NCBI GenBank assembly: GCA_963663635.2
Contig: CAXXMY010000006.1
Span: forward strand, 62,001 to 126,000
Length of the DNA stretch: 64,000 nt
Origin: Poriferisodalis sp963663635
Lineage (GTDB): Bacteria; Actinomycetota; Acidimicrobiia; Acidimicrobiales; Poriferisodalaceae
Reading direction: 5' to 3'
The translations under genes were made by a program, and so were the position numbers. Under the pieces are notes generated by a model. That model worked only from the letters and a program-made list of their open reading frames with translations. It did no database searches and had not been told where the DNA came from. Of the stretch, positions 28,481 through 37,400 are shown in pieces. The first letter of the stretch is position 1; each line of letters opens with the position of its first letter.

Positions 28481-29689
28481 TCAGGCCCAGAGGGCGCAGA
28501 TCGGGATTGCATCGATTCGGTCTGATAGCCGGTATTTCCGGCTGCCGGTATGGAGCACAGCGCCCGCCACGAATTGAGTTCCGAGTTCATTTCGCATCCA
28601 TTTGAGGTGTCGGGCATCGTCGGCGGTCGGCGCGTTCGTGGCCTTGATCTCGATTCCAACGACGCCGCGGGCGCCAAAGTCGGCGACTAGGTCGACCTCG
28701 TGGCGTCCCTGCGCGACACGCAGGTGGCACAACTGGGGGCCGCGTGTCATGAGCGCAGTTTCCGCACGCAGTTGGTTGATCACGAAGGTCTCCAATAGCT
28801 TCCCGATGAACTCGCCGCTCGACATCACCGTGGCGACGTCGATTCCAATGGCGGCCGCCCACAGCCCCGTGTCCGCCACGATGCGCTTACGCCCCTTGAC
28901 GAGGCGTGAGAGCCGGTTGCTGTGCCACGGTGGCAGCTCCGCGATGACGCCGAGGTCCGTGAGCAGCCGTGTGTAGGACTCGCCGGTGCGGTGATTGATG
29001 CCTGCGGCTTCGTTGATCGATGCATCTGATGCGAGACCCGACGTGTTGAGCGCGTACGCCCCGAAGAAGCTGCCGAGACGGTCGCTGTCGGCTGTGATCC
29101 CCAGCGACGCCGGGTCGCGGTTCACCATCTGGTGCAGGTAGCTGTCCAGCCATGCGTCTCGCCGGGCGGGCTCCGTTTCCAGAACGGCTTCCGGAAAGCC
29201 GCCCATGAGCGCTGTCTCCACGTAGTCCCGCAGATCAGGTGGGTTTGGCAGAAGCGGTGTGTCGCTTCCCGTGCGCAAACGTTCGAGGAATTCAGGTCCG
29301 ATGCTCCCGATGCGCTCTCGGACGGTCATCGGATGCATCGCCACCGTGAGAAGACGACCGGTGCCGGGCCACAAGGCAGGGTCTCGGACAGATCTGACCG
29401 AACCGCTGAGTATGAACCTGCCGGGAGTGCGGTCGGCGTCCACGGCCCTCTTGACGGCACCCAGCACCTCCGGAACCGCCTGCCACTCGTCGAGCAGGAT
29501 CGGCGGTTCAAGGGAACGCAACGCTGCGTCGGGATCTGCGTGAAATGCAGCTGCCTCGTCCGCATTGTCCAGTCGAATCACGGTCGCGGCGTGCCTGCGG
29601 GCAGTCGTCGTCTTGCCCGTCGCTCGCGCCCCGGTTACGAAGAGGGCAGCGGGCGACTCGGCCAAGAACTCGATCCTCGCGTCGGCCAT
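28481..29689 (-). CDS. AAA ATPase with C-terminal PD-(D/E)XK-like domain (AAA_14/DUF4143)
   Basis: A protein of 402 residues from ATG 29689; a start at 29737 would overlap an inverted repeat. Walker A is GARATGKT (residues 20-27) and Walker B is PPILLDEWQ. The C-terminal DUF4143 region contains EVDLVADFG and GIEIKA, the spacing of a PD-(D/E)XK nuclease-like site. These widespread proteins have no settled function; proposals include DNA metabolism and mobile-element upkeep. It lies between two DNA-cleaving enzymes. Confidence 0.85.
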   Translation of the reverse strand: MADARIEFLAESPAALFVTGARATGKTTTARRHAATVIRLDNADEAAAFHADPDAALRSLEPPILLDEWQAVPEVLGAVKRAVDADRTPGRFILSGSVRSVRDPALWPGTGRLLTVAMHPMTVRERIGSIGPEFLERLRTGSDTPLLPNPPDLRDYVETALMGGFPEAVLETEPARRDAWLDSYLHQMVNRDPASLGITADSDRLGSFFGAYALNTSGLASDASINEAAGINHRTGESYTRLLTDLGVIAELPPWHSNRLSRLVKGRKRIVADTGLWAAAIGIDVATVMSSGEFIGKLLETFVINQLRAETALMTRGPQLCHLRVAQGRHEVDLVADFGARGVVGIEIKATNAPTADDARHLKWMRNELGTQFVAGAVLHTGSRKYRLSDRIDAIPICALWA

Positions 29690-29713
29690 CCGCGTGATGT
29701 ACCCGTTCACATA

Positions 29714-29735
29714 GTGCAGACTACCACTTCTGCAC
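29714..29735. promoter_or_regulatory. Inverted repeat in front of the AAA/DUF4143 gene
   Basis: GTGCAGA (29714-29720) and TCTGCAC (29729-29735) form a seven-base inverted repeat with an eight-base spacer. It is centred about 35 bases upstream of the ATG at 29689, a typical operator position. ATCTGAC is repeated twice just upstream (29736 and 29760 region). Confidence 0.4.
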
Positions 29736-29836
29736 ATCTGACACTACAACGTTCGCACGTATCTGACTACATGTTTCACACATCGTTGGCCGCGGCATTC
29801 GCGCAGTGATGAGACACTGCCGCTCGGAGTGGTAAC

Positions 29837-30265
29837 TCACTCCTGAAGGCGGCGGGCGCGTTCGCGGATGAGTTGTTCGATCTGGCCGGCTGCTTCTTCG
29901 GGCGCTTCGTGTTCCCAGACGCGCACCGGTGTCCAGCCGGCCGCCTCTAGGCGGGCGTCGGTGTCGGCGTCCCGGGCTCGGTTACGGGCGATCTTGGTCT
30001 CCCAGTACTCGGCATTGCGCCGGGGTTTGGTGCCGTGCTCGGGGCACCCGTGCCAGAAGCAGCCGTCCACGAAGATGGCCACCTGGAGGCGTGAGAACAC
30101 GATGTCGGCCTCCCGGCGCACCTCCGGTAATGGCCGCCGATGCACGAAGTAGCGCAAGCCTCGCCGGTGCAGCGCTGACCTGATCAGCCGTTCCGGTCCC
30201 GTGTCACGGGACCGTTGCTGAGACATGCGCTCCGACGCGGGCCCAGGTAACGCCTTTGGTTCCAT
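29837..30265 (-). CDS. vsr: Very short patch repair endonuclease
   Basis: A protein of 142 residues from ATG 30265. It contains READIVFSRLQVAIFVDGCF with the catalytic Asp54, then WHGCPEH with His72, both diagnostic of Vsr. Vsr nicks T:G mismatches left by deamination of 5-methylcytosine and normally accompanies a cytosine methyltransferase such as Dcm. No methyltransferase gene is present in the window, so this one is an orphan here. The frame is intact. Confidence 0.93.
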   Translation of the reverse strand: MEPKALPGPASERMSQQRSRDTGPERLIRSALHRRGLRYFVHRRPLPEVRREADIVFSRLQVAIFVDGCFWHGCPEHGTKPRRNAEYWETKIARNRARDADTDARLEAAGWTPVRVWEHEAPEEAAGQIEQLIRERARRLQE

Positions 30266-30387
30266 TGGGTCGGTTCTACCAGTCGCCCGACGGCGACTCG
30301 GATGACGGACGTGGCGCGATGCGGTCATCCATCTAGCGTTCCCGCCGCAGTCTGGGCGGCAAGCTTGCGTGAGGACGGAGTATCGCC

Positions 30388-31319
30388 ATGCGACAACCTC
30401 GACAGTTCATGCCGAAGCGCTGGGCGACGAGGGCGCTGGCATTGCTCGTTGCCGTGCTCCTGCTGGCGGCCGGATGCGATGGCAGCGATTCCGATGACGA
30501 TGGTTTCGACGGAACCGTCCGACTGGGCGCCGCGCTCAGCGAGACGGGCAGGTTCGCCATGGAGGGCAGCGACTCGCGTCAGGGCTATGACACCTGGGTT
30601 CGATGGGTCAACGCGGAGTACGGAGGCATCCGCATCGGCAACGCTCGTTACAGGGCGGAGATCATCTACTACGACGACGAATCCGACGCTGACATCGCCG
30701 CCGAACTCGTACAACAGCTCATCGACGACGACAAGGTCGACTTCCTGCTCGGCCCGTATTCCAGCAGCCTGACCAGCACAGCCAGCGCAGTGACCGAGGC
30801 CAACGACGTCATCATGTTGGAAGGCAACGGCACCTCGGACACGCTCTTCGACCGGGGCTTCCGCAACCTGTTCCTCGTCGCCACGGCAGCGACTGACTAC
30901 ACGCAATCGGGCATCGAGGCACTCGCCGCTCAGGGTGCCCGTACCGCCGTCATCGCCCACGAGGACACGCCGTTCGCGACCTCCGTCGCCGCTGGCGCCC
31001 ACTTCGGAACCGCAGCCGACTATGCGGACTACTACGAGAGCCTCTGGGGCGAACGGCCCGTCTATCAGGCAGCCAGCTCGACTGCGGCCGCCCTTGCGCT
31101 CCACCTCGCCATTGAGGCGGCGGACAGCCTCGACGCTGACGATGTGCGACAGGCTCTGCGAGAACTTGACGTCGAGACGTTCTACGGGCCGATCCGTTTC
31201 GACGATCGTGGCGTCAATGTCGCAAAGCCGATGGGCACCGTGCAGGTGCAGGACGGCCAGATCGTCGTCGTTGCACCTGCTGCCGCAGCGACGGGGGGCT
31301 CGTCTATCCGGCGCGCTAA
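30388..31319 (+). pseudogene. Branched-chain amino-acid ABC transporter binding lipoprotein, internally deleted and frameshifted
   Basis: A lipoprotein signal ends in LLLAAGC with Cys30 as lipidation site. Lobe 1 is normal (GAALSETGRFAMEG, LLGPYSSSLTSTAS). After AVIAHEDTPFATSVAAGA the sequence jumps in frame to HFGTAADYADYYE. This omits roughly 120-130 residues of lobe 2 that the family normally has, so ligand closure is probably lost. At the end, a six-G run after VVAPAAAAT should be seven (or four): the shifted frame gives GLVYPAR and a stop at 31317, whereas the written frame runs on to 31377. No permease or ATPase genes are nearby. Confidence 0.7.
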
Positions 31320-31357
31320 CGGAACGAGACGGTGTTCGACACCCTGCTCGTCGTCAG

Positions 31358-31930
31358 CTAGCCGCGCCCCATCGTGAAGAACTCGTCGTTGGGTCGCATC
31401 GACGTCAGGTGAGCCATCCGGTTCGACAAGGCGAACAGTGCCGTGATCGCGCCGATATCCCAGATGTCGTCGTCGCTGAAGCCGTGCGCCCGCAATTCTT
31501 CGTGATCGGCCGTCGACGCGGACGCCGGCTCACGGCACATCTTCAGCGCAAAGTCGATCATCGCCCGCTGCCGGTCGGTGAGGTCGGCCTTGGCCGGATC
31601 CACGGCGAGCTGATCGGCCAGGAACGGGTCCTTGGCACGGATGCGCAGGATCGCGCCGTGCGCCACGACGCAGTACATGCAGTCGTTGGCGCCGCTGGTC
31701 GCCACCACGATCATCTCCCGCTCTGCCTTGGTGAGCCCGCTCGGGCCCTCCATCAGCGCGTCGTGGTACGCCATGAAGGCCCGCATCTCTTCGGGACGAT
31801 GCGCCAGCGCGAGGAACACGTTGGGCACGAAGCCGGTCTTGGATTGGATCAACTCGATGCGCTCGCGCAAGTCGTCGGGAATGTCGGCGATTTCGGGCAC
31901 GGGGAATGTCGAGATGGCTCGCTCGGTCAT
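31358..31930 (-). CDS. AhpD-like peroxidase-related protein (CMD family)
   Basis: A 190-residue carboxymuconolactone decarboxylase-fold protein. The redox motif is NDCMYCVVAHG, with Cys84, Cys87 and His91. This arrangement is used by AhpD-type alkylhydroperoxidases to reduce peroxides through a disulfide relay. It is convergent with the binding lipoprotein and divergent from a second CMD protein at 32.1 kb. Confidence 0.88.
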   Translation of the reverse strand: MTERAISTFPVPEIADIPDDLRERIELIQSKTGFVPNVFLALAHRPEEMRAFMAYHDALMEGPSGLTKAEREMIVVATSGANDCMYCVVAHGAILRIRAKDPFLADQLAVDPAKADLTDRQRAMIDFALKMCREPASASTADHEELRAHGFSDDDIWDIGAITALFALSNRMAHLTSMRPNDEFFTMGRG

Positions 31931-32076
31931 GCTCGCAGCCTAAACACGGAGGGCTGCGGTACACCGAAGCTGTATCGGCTTGCGCTGCGGCAGGCGCCAG
32001 CTGTGTCGGCTCGCGCTTCAGCTTGCGTCGGCGGCGTCTCCTAGATTCGGGGAGCCGACGAGAGAACTGCCAACCG

Positions 32077-32643
32077 ATGCACATGCCACGACCGACCACG
32101 CCACGCCTCGAACCGATCCCCAAGGTGGCAGAACGGGCCCGCGAGGCCATGGAGACTTCGTTCTCCAACGCTGTCAACGTCATTGCGACCATCGCGCACA
32201 GCCGCTCGATCTCCAAGGCGTTCGGCGAATTCGCGCAGACCATCCTGTTCAAGGGCGACCTTTCCCGGCGCGACGTGGAGATTGCCGTGCTGCGCATGGG
32301 CTGGAACTGCCAGTCCGTCTACGAGTTCGGTCAGCACACGCTGATGGCCCGGGCCGAGGTCATGACCGACGAGGAGATCTACCTCACCACCCGGCCGATT
32401 GCCGAGGGCAACTGGTCGGCTGCCGAGGCGGCCGTCTTGCAGGTGGTGGACGACTTGTACGCCGACGACTGTGTCTCCGATGCCACCTGGGCCGTCGCCG
32501 CAGCACACTTCAACGAAGCCGAGCTGGTGCACCTCATCGCCGCGGCGGGTTGCTACCGGATGGTGAGCGGGCTGCTCAACAGCGCCGGCGTGCAGCGAGA
32601 CGAAGGTGTTCCCGACTGGCCCACCGCTCCGGCGACCGCGTAG
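32077..32643 (+). CDS. Carboxymuconolactone decarboxylase family protein lacking CxxC
   Basis: A protein of 188 residues from ATG 32077. It has the CMD all-alpha core, with WNCQSVYEFGQH placing Cys78, Glu83 and His87 where the catalytic residues sit. The second Cys of the AhpD CxxC is absent, so peroxidase activity by disulfide relay is unlikely. Its function is unknown. It is 27 bases upstream of the secreted protease gene and may share its transcript. Confidence 0.82.
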   Translation: MHMPRPTTPRLEPIPKVAERAREAMETSFSNAVNVIATIAHSRSISKAFGEFAQTILFKGDLSRRDVEIAVLRMGWNCQSVYEFGQHTLMARAEVMTDEEIYLTTRPIAEGNWSAAEAAVLQVVDDLYADDCVSDATWAVAAAHFNEAELVHLIAAAGCYRMVSGLLNSAGVQRDEGVPDWPTAPATA

Positions 32644-32670
32644 CGCGGTGGCGGGCGTCGGGAAGTCCTG

Positions 32671-35600
32671 ATGCGACGTCTCGCGGCGGCAGCGGCCGCC
32701 TTTCTTGTCCTGAGCATCAGCACCGCGGTGGTCTTGCCTGCTGCAGCGGCGGCCACGGATGGCGCTCTCGCTGACGTCACGCTCACTCGTTATGGCGGAG
32801 CTGACCGCTATGCCACGTCGTTGCTTGTCGCCGAGGCATTCGCCGCCGATGCCGGCGGCACGCTTCAGGCGGTTGTCATCGTCTCAGGGGTCAGCTGGCA
32901 CGAGGCCGTCGTTGCAGCCTCGGTCGCCGGACGGCTCGATGCGCCGGTGCTCATGACGCCGCCGAGCGAGCTTCGAGCAGATGCGCTCGAATTCCTGCAG
33001 CGAGTAGGAGCAACCGAAGCGCTGCTCGTGAGTACAGGGGCGAGCGAGGAGTCCCGAACAATCTCACCGGCCGTTGCCTCAGCGCTCGAATCGGCAGGAC
33101 TCAATGTCGAGTGGGTCGGCGGCGAAGATCAGTACGGGACAGGCGTCGCCGTGGCGCGCCGCACCGGAACCGCTGGCACGCTCGGCGAGTTCGGATCGAC
33201 GGCAATCGTAGCGAGCGGCGAGGTGTTCGCTGATGCGCTCGTTGCCGGCCCGCTGGCTGCGCGAGGCAAGCACCCGGTGTTGTTGAGCCAGCAGGCACGT
33301 CTCGACGATGGCGTTGAGACGTATTTGGGTGAGTCGGGCATCCGACATGTCGTGCTGATGGGCGGGACTGCCGCGCTATCACGGTCAGTGGAGAACTCGA
33401 TCCGTGGACTGGGCATCGCTGTCAGCCGCATGGCAGGCGCGACTCGATACGACACAGCGATCAAGACGGCGAACTTCATGGCCGAGCACGCCGGCGGCAC
33501 TTGCTTCAGCGGCGCTGAGGTTGGCGTGGCCCGGGCGCGAGTGCCCTTCGACTCGTTCAGCGCGGCGCCGCTGCTGGCCCGACGGTGCGCACCGCTCGTG
33601 CTGGCTGATCCAGGCGCCATACCGTCCGAGACGGCAGCGTTCCTCGACACGGCTCGCCAAGCTGACGGGGTCAACGAGCTGCGGCTGACGGTTTTCGGCG
33701 GCGACGCAGCCGTCTCCCAAACGGCGATCGAGTCGTACCTCGCTGCCGGAACGATCGAGGAAGAAACCGAAGAGCCGGCAGTGCTCCCTGCGGGAACCTG
33801 TGGCGGCTCGAGTAGCGGCAATGACGTACGGATCGCCGGTCCGACCTCAAGCACCGGTGCGCCGGCGTGGTCGCCGCAATGCGACTACCTCGCGTTCCGG
33901 GAACAGGCCGCTCTGTGGAAGGTGCGCCCTGACGGCAGTGGGAAGCGCCGAGTGCTCGGATCGCCAGGCGGAGGCGCCTCCATCGGTGATCCGGCATGGT
34001 CGCCCGACGGATCAAAGATCGCGTACTCGCAGCCGAACTACTCGACAGATCCGTGGATCTCGCACATCTACGTGGTGAACGTCAATGGGAGCGGCAACAC
34101 CCGGCTGACCGCGGGCGAAGTCTTCGACGAATCTCCGTCGTGGTCGCCCGACGGAAGCCGGATCGTCTTCAGTCGTGAAATCGGGATGGAGATGTTGGAA
34201 TCCGGCGGGATACTCGGCGGCTCACGGTCGATCGTGACCATGGACTCGAGCGACGGTGGGAACCAGGCAACTCTCGCGAGTGGCCTGTTCTACTCAACGC
34301 GGTGGTCGCCCGATGGCACGCGTATCGCTTATGTGAAGTCCGACCAACTCGGCGTCGTGGACATCGACGGAGCCAACGCCCGCAACCTGACGGGCGGAGT
34401 GCACAACGCGGGGTTGGCATGGTCGCCCGATGGCTCCCGAATCGCGTATGTCAGCGGTGATCACCGCGAGTCCGACATTCGCATCGTTGAGGTGGACGGG
34501 ATTCGCTCGTTCCAGCTGACGAACGCGCCGGGGCCCGAAGTGGAGCCGGCCTGGTCGCCAGACGGTGAGCGCATTGCGTACGGGACGTTCCAGTACGAGG
34601 GCAACCGACTCGTCGACATGGAAATCCGTGTCACGGGTGTCACCGGTGCCAGTGCCACGCCGGTTGGCGTATCGCAGACGTGCATGCCTCCGGGCCCGAC
34701 ATCGCTCACGACTGCTGGGTTCCCGCTGCCCGCGTGGGCGCCCCCAGCAGTCGGAGCGTTGCGCATTGCCGTGCTCTTTGCCGACTTCCCCGATTTCCCG
34801 GCGAACCACAGAACTGAGGAAGAGGCCGAAGAGGGCTTGCCGTTCATGACGCGCTATCTCGAAGCGGTCAGCCACGGCCAGCTCGACATCTCGACCACGG
34901 TGCGTCACGGCTGGGTGCGATTGGCCCATCCACGTAGCGACTACGTCACCGAAGTGCCCGCAAATGAGCACGGCGAAGCGGCTGACGTCGAGACGCGGGA
35001 CCTATTCGGCGAAGTCGTCGCCGCCGCAGACGGCGGATTTGACTTTGCAGGCTCTGACGTCGTGCTCATCGTGTTTCCGAGCAGCCACTTCGGCGGCGGA
35101 TTGGCGGGAGGCAGCCAAACCGCCGACGGCGCCGAGATGCAGCTAGCGGTTGCAAACTTTTTTCGAACGGACCTCGAGACAGGGCCGCGCCCTTGGGGAT
35201 CGACCGGGGCTCACGAGATCGGCCACACGCTCGGCCTGACCGATATCTACCCCTACGGCAACGAACGTCTGCGTTCTGAGCTTCCGGGTGGCAGGGTCTG
35301 GGCACGCACTGTCTTCGGCCGCATGAACCTCGTGTCGTATTTCGAGGCCTCGGCCACTGATCCCCGGTTGGAAGAAGTCCGTCGCAATGCCGATGGCACG
35401 TCGTCTCGGTCGTATGGATCGCCACTGATCTTTGAAGAAATGCTGGCTTGGAGTCGGTGGCAGTTGGGCTGGCTTGATGACGACGAGGTGCTCTGCGTCA
35501 CTGAGTCATCCGTGACCGTGGAGCTTGACCCGGTCGCCGCACCTCGTGGCGGCACGGTCATGGCCGTCGTTCCTTTGACCACGAACAACGTGCTGGTAGT

Positions 35601-35892
35601 CGAGAGTCGCCGCCGCCTCGGGTTCGACGCCGTCCAGCCCTACACCGATGCCGCCGGCTCGCGCGTCACCCCACCCGGCCTTCCCGTCGAAGGCGTGCTT
35701 GTGTACACCGTCGACGCCTCATTGGGAGCTGGGGAACTACCGCTCAAGGTCGCAGGTGATAGCGGCAACGGCACCATCACCGAATTCCCGCTGCTGGCAA
35801 ACGGCGACTCCGTCAGCGTCCGGGGGTACACCGTGTCCGTCACCGGAGATTCGGGGCGCACGCACACCGTCAACATCGCCAAGACAAGCTGA
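32671..35892 (+). CDS. Secreted cell-wall-binding protease: CWB2 repeats, six-bladed TolB-like propeller, M6-like metallopeptidase
   Basis: 1073 residues with an N-terminal signal peptide (1-28, ending AAAAA). Residues about 35-365 are three cell-wall-binding type 2 repeats, starting LTRYGGADRYATSLL and including ASGEVFADALVAGPLA. Residues about 390-690 hold six WSPDG-type blades (such as PAWSPDGSKIAYS and LAWSPDGSRIAYV) of a TolB-like propeller. The C-terminal part is a zinc metallopeptidase with GAHEIGHTLGL (His848, Glu849, His852), similar to M6/immune-inhibitor-A proteases. It is probably wall-anchored and acts outside the cell. A disrupted paralogue with the same layout lies at 45.2-48.5 kb. 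The domain calls are firm; the substrate is unknown. Confidence 0.88.
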   Translation: MRRLAAAAAAFLVLSISTAVVLPAAAAATDGALADVTLTRYGGADRYATSLLVAEAFAADAGGTLQAVVIVSGVSWHEAVVAASVAGRLDAPVLMTPPSELRADALEFLQRVGATEALLVSTGASEESRTISPAVASALESAGLNVEWVGGEDQYGTGVAVARRTGTAGTLGEFGSTAIVASGEVFADALVAGPLAARGKHPVLLSQQARLDDGVETYLGESGIRHVVLMGGTAALSRSVENSIRGLGIAVSRMAGATRYDTAIKTANFMAEHAGGTCFSGAEVGVARARVPFDSFSAAPLLARRCAPLVLADPGAIPSETAAFLDTARQADGVNELRLTVFGGDAAVSQTAIESYLAAGTIEEETEEPAVLPAGTCGGSSSGNDVRIAGPTSSTGAPAWSPQCDYLAFREQAALWKVRPDGSGKRRVLGSPGGGASIGDPAWSPDGSKIAYSQPNYSTDPWISHIYVVNVNGSGNTRLTAGEVFDESPSWSPDGSRIVFSREIGMEMLESGGILGGSRSIVTMDSSDGGNQATLASGLFYSTRWSPDGTRIAYVKSDQLGVVDIDGANARNLTGGVHNAGLAWSPDGSRIAYVSGDHRESDIRIVEVDGIRSFQLTNAPGPEVEPAWSPDGERIAYGTFQYEGNRLVDMEIRVTGVTGASATPVGVSQTCMPPGPTSLTTAGFPLPAWAPPAVGALRIAVLFADFPDFPANHRTEEEAEEGLPFMTRYLEAVSHGQLDISTTVRHGWVRLAHPRSDYVTEVPANEHGEAADVETRDLFGEVVAAADGGFDFAGSDVVLIVFPSSHFGGGLAGGSQTADGAEMQLAVANFFRTDLETGPRPWGSTGAHEIGHTLGLTDIYPYGNERLRSELPGGRVWARTVFGRMNLVSYFEASATDPRLEEVRRNADGTSSRSYGSPLIFEEMLAWSRWQLGWLDDDEVLCVTESSVTVELDPVAAPRGGTVMAVVPLTTNNVLVVESRRRLGFDAVQPYTDAAGSRVTPPGLPVEGVLVYTVDASLGAGELPLKVAGDSGNGTITEFPLLANGDSVSVRGYTVSVTGDSGRTHTVNIAKTS

Positions 35893-36000
35893 ACGAACAG
35901 GCGCTACGTGAGGGCACGCTGCTGGCTCACTGTCTGCGTCCTGTTGGCCCGTCCGACAACCCCAACAGTGCACCAGCCGGGGTGATCCGGCCGCCGGTGG

Positions 36001-36074
36001 TACGCCCCCTGGGACTTGAACCCAGAACCTGCGGATTAAGAGTCCGTTGCTCTGCCAAATTGAGCTAGAGGCGC
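36001..36074 (-). tRNA. tRNA-Lys (anticodon CTT)
   Basis: Folding the minus strand gives a seven-pair acceptor stem (GCGCCTC with GGGGCGT), a D arm TAGCTC...GAGC, an anticodon loop CTCTTAA with anticodon CTT, and a T arm CTGGG-TTCAAGT-CCCAG. The discriminator is A. CCA is not encoded. Confidence 0.93.
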
Positions 36075-36099
36075 ATGTCGTGCGGGCGGATGCCTGCGG

Positions 36100-36174
36100 G
36101 CGGATCGAGGGGAATCGAACCCCCGGCCTCCAGTGCCACAAACTGGCGCTCTAACCTACTGAGCTACGACCCGC
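36100..36174 (-). tRNA. tRNA-His (anticodon GTG)
   Basis: The minus strand folds with acceptor CGGGTCG/CGATCCG plus the extra 5' G (-1) opposite discriminator C that is diagnostic of tRNA-His. The anticodon stem CCAGT/ACTGG encloses TTGTGGC with anticodon GTG, and the T loop is TTCGATT. It lies 25 bases from tRNA-Lys and is probably co-transcribed with it. Confidence 0.93.
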
Positions 36175-36280
36175 AAGAGTGGTCAAGGATGCCACGGGCG
36201 ACTTGGTGTTGCTACCCGGTTTCGGCGCGGTGGCCCTTCATCTGCCAGCAGGGTGGCGGACGGCCTACCGTAGACGGGTG

Positions 36281-37327
36281 ATGACGCAGAACGTTCCGCT
36301 CCGCCTGCCGCCTGTCGACTACATCGGTCGCATTACAGCGCAGTACGCCGGGCTGGGCTATGGCGAATATCGCTGGCTGCACAGCGAGACGCCGCCGCCT
36401 TGGACCCCGCTCGAGAAGCCCATCTCGCAGTGCCGGGTGGGACTGATCGCCACGGGAGGTGTGTACGCCGCTGGACAGACGGCGTTCCACTATCGCGACG
36501 ACACGACATATCGAGCCATCCCGACCGACGTCGACGTGTCCACGCTGCGAGCCACCCACTTCGCTTACGACGTCACCGACGCCCGCTCGGACATCAACTG
36601 CGTGTTCCCGATCGACGGGCTGCGAACGATGCGAGACAGTGGCGAGATCGGTGAGCTGGGGCCGAATGCCTACACGCTCATGGGCGGCATCTACAGCACT
36701 CGGCGGGTGCGCGAAGAACTCATTCCCGAGCTCGCCAAGCGCTGCGTCGCCGATGAGTTGGACGCAGTGCTGCTGGTGCCGGTCTGACCGGTCTGTCATC
36801 AGACCGTGGGTCTGATCGCACGAGCCATCGAGGCTGAGGGAATTCCGACATTGTCGATGTCGAGCGCCCGAGACATCACCCGGGCCGCGTGGCCGCCGCG
36901 TTCGGTCTATCTCGACTACCCGCTGGGGCACACGTCCGGTCGGGCGCACGATCCGGAGCTGAATCGTGCGATCCTGCGCGAGACCTTCACGGCATTCGGG
37001 AACCTCCGGGTGCCGGGTTCCATGGCTCATCTGCGGTACCGGTGGTCGGATTCGGACCGCTGGAAGGAAAAGATGTTCGCTCCGCCGGGCACCCGCTTCG
37101 CAAGAACAGCGGACAGGTTGTCCGAACGCGTCGTGCCGATCGACGACGAGCTGACCGCCGGCAAGGCCGGTGCCGACAAGAACGGTGCCGACAACAGCCC
37201 TGCGTACGACGACGACCGCGTCGCCCGGCACCCGACGCCGCAGTACCAGACCGACGAGGACGCGGCTGCGGCTCGCGACAGCCACGACGGCGAGGAATGC
37301 CTCGTGTGCGCGGGGATCGACTACTGA
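36281..37327 (+). CDS. GrdB/PrdB-like reductase family protein, candidate selenoprotein (in-frame TGA at 36785)
   Basis: Read from ATG 36281, the frame gives 168 residues ending DAVLLVPV, then TGA, then continues in the same frame with PVCHQTVGLIARAIEAEGIP to a stop at 37325. With the TGA read as selenocysteine, the protein is 348 residues with Sec169 in a U-P-V-C redox motif. This matches the place where glycine/betaine/sarcosine and D-proline reductase B subunits carry Sec. The first half has the family's GGVYAAGQTAF and SDINCVFPIDGLR; the second half has SSARDITRAAWPPR and FPLG-like YPLGHTSG. An eight-pair hairpin starts 11 bases after the TGA. The C-terminal ECLVCAG adds another Cys pair. 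No selABCD gene is in the window. If the host lacks Sec machinery, this is two ORFs or a pseudogene. The substrate is unknown. Confidence 0.72.
36785..36816 (+). promoter_or_regulatory. TGA (Sec) codon and bacterial SECIS-like hairpin
   Basis: The TGA occupies 36785-36787. ATCAGACC (36798-36805) pairs perfectly with GGTCTGAT (36809-36816) around a GTG loop; opening the top pair exposes GU in the apical loop, as in bacterial SECIS elements. The loop begins 19 bases after the TGA, inside the known working range. A competing hairpin, CGGTCTG (36789-36795) with CAGACCG (36800-36806), uses the same middle strand. Confidence 0.6.
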
Positions 37328-37400
37328 GCCGGTCGTCGAGTCGAGCACCGCGCCGTCGACGGGATCTCCAGCTTCCGGGTCGCCAGATCGTGGGTCGCCC

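Noticed and set aside
36179..36280. Upstream start codon for the selenoprotein candidate
   Set aside because: The extra 34 residues begin right against the tRNA-His gene and do not resemble the family; the ATG at 36281 fits better.
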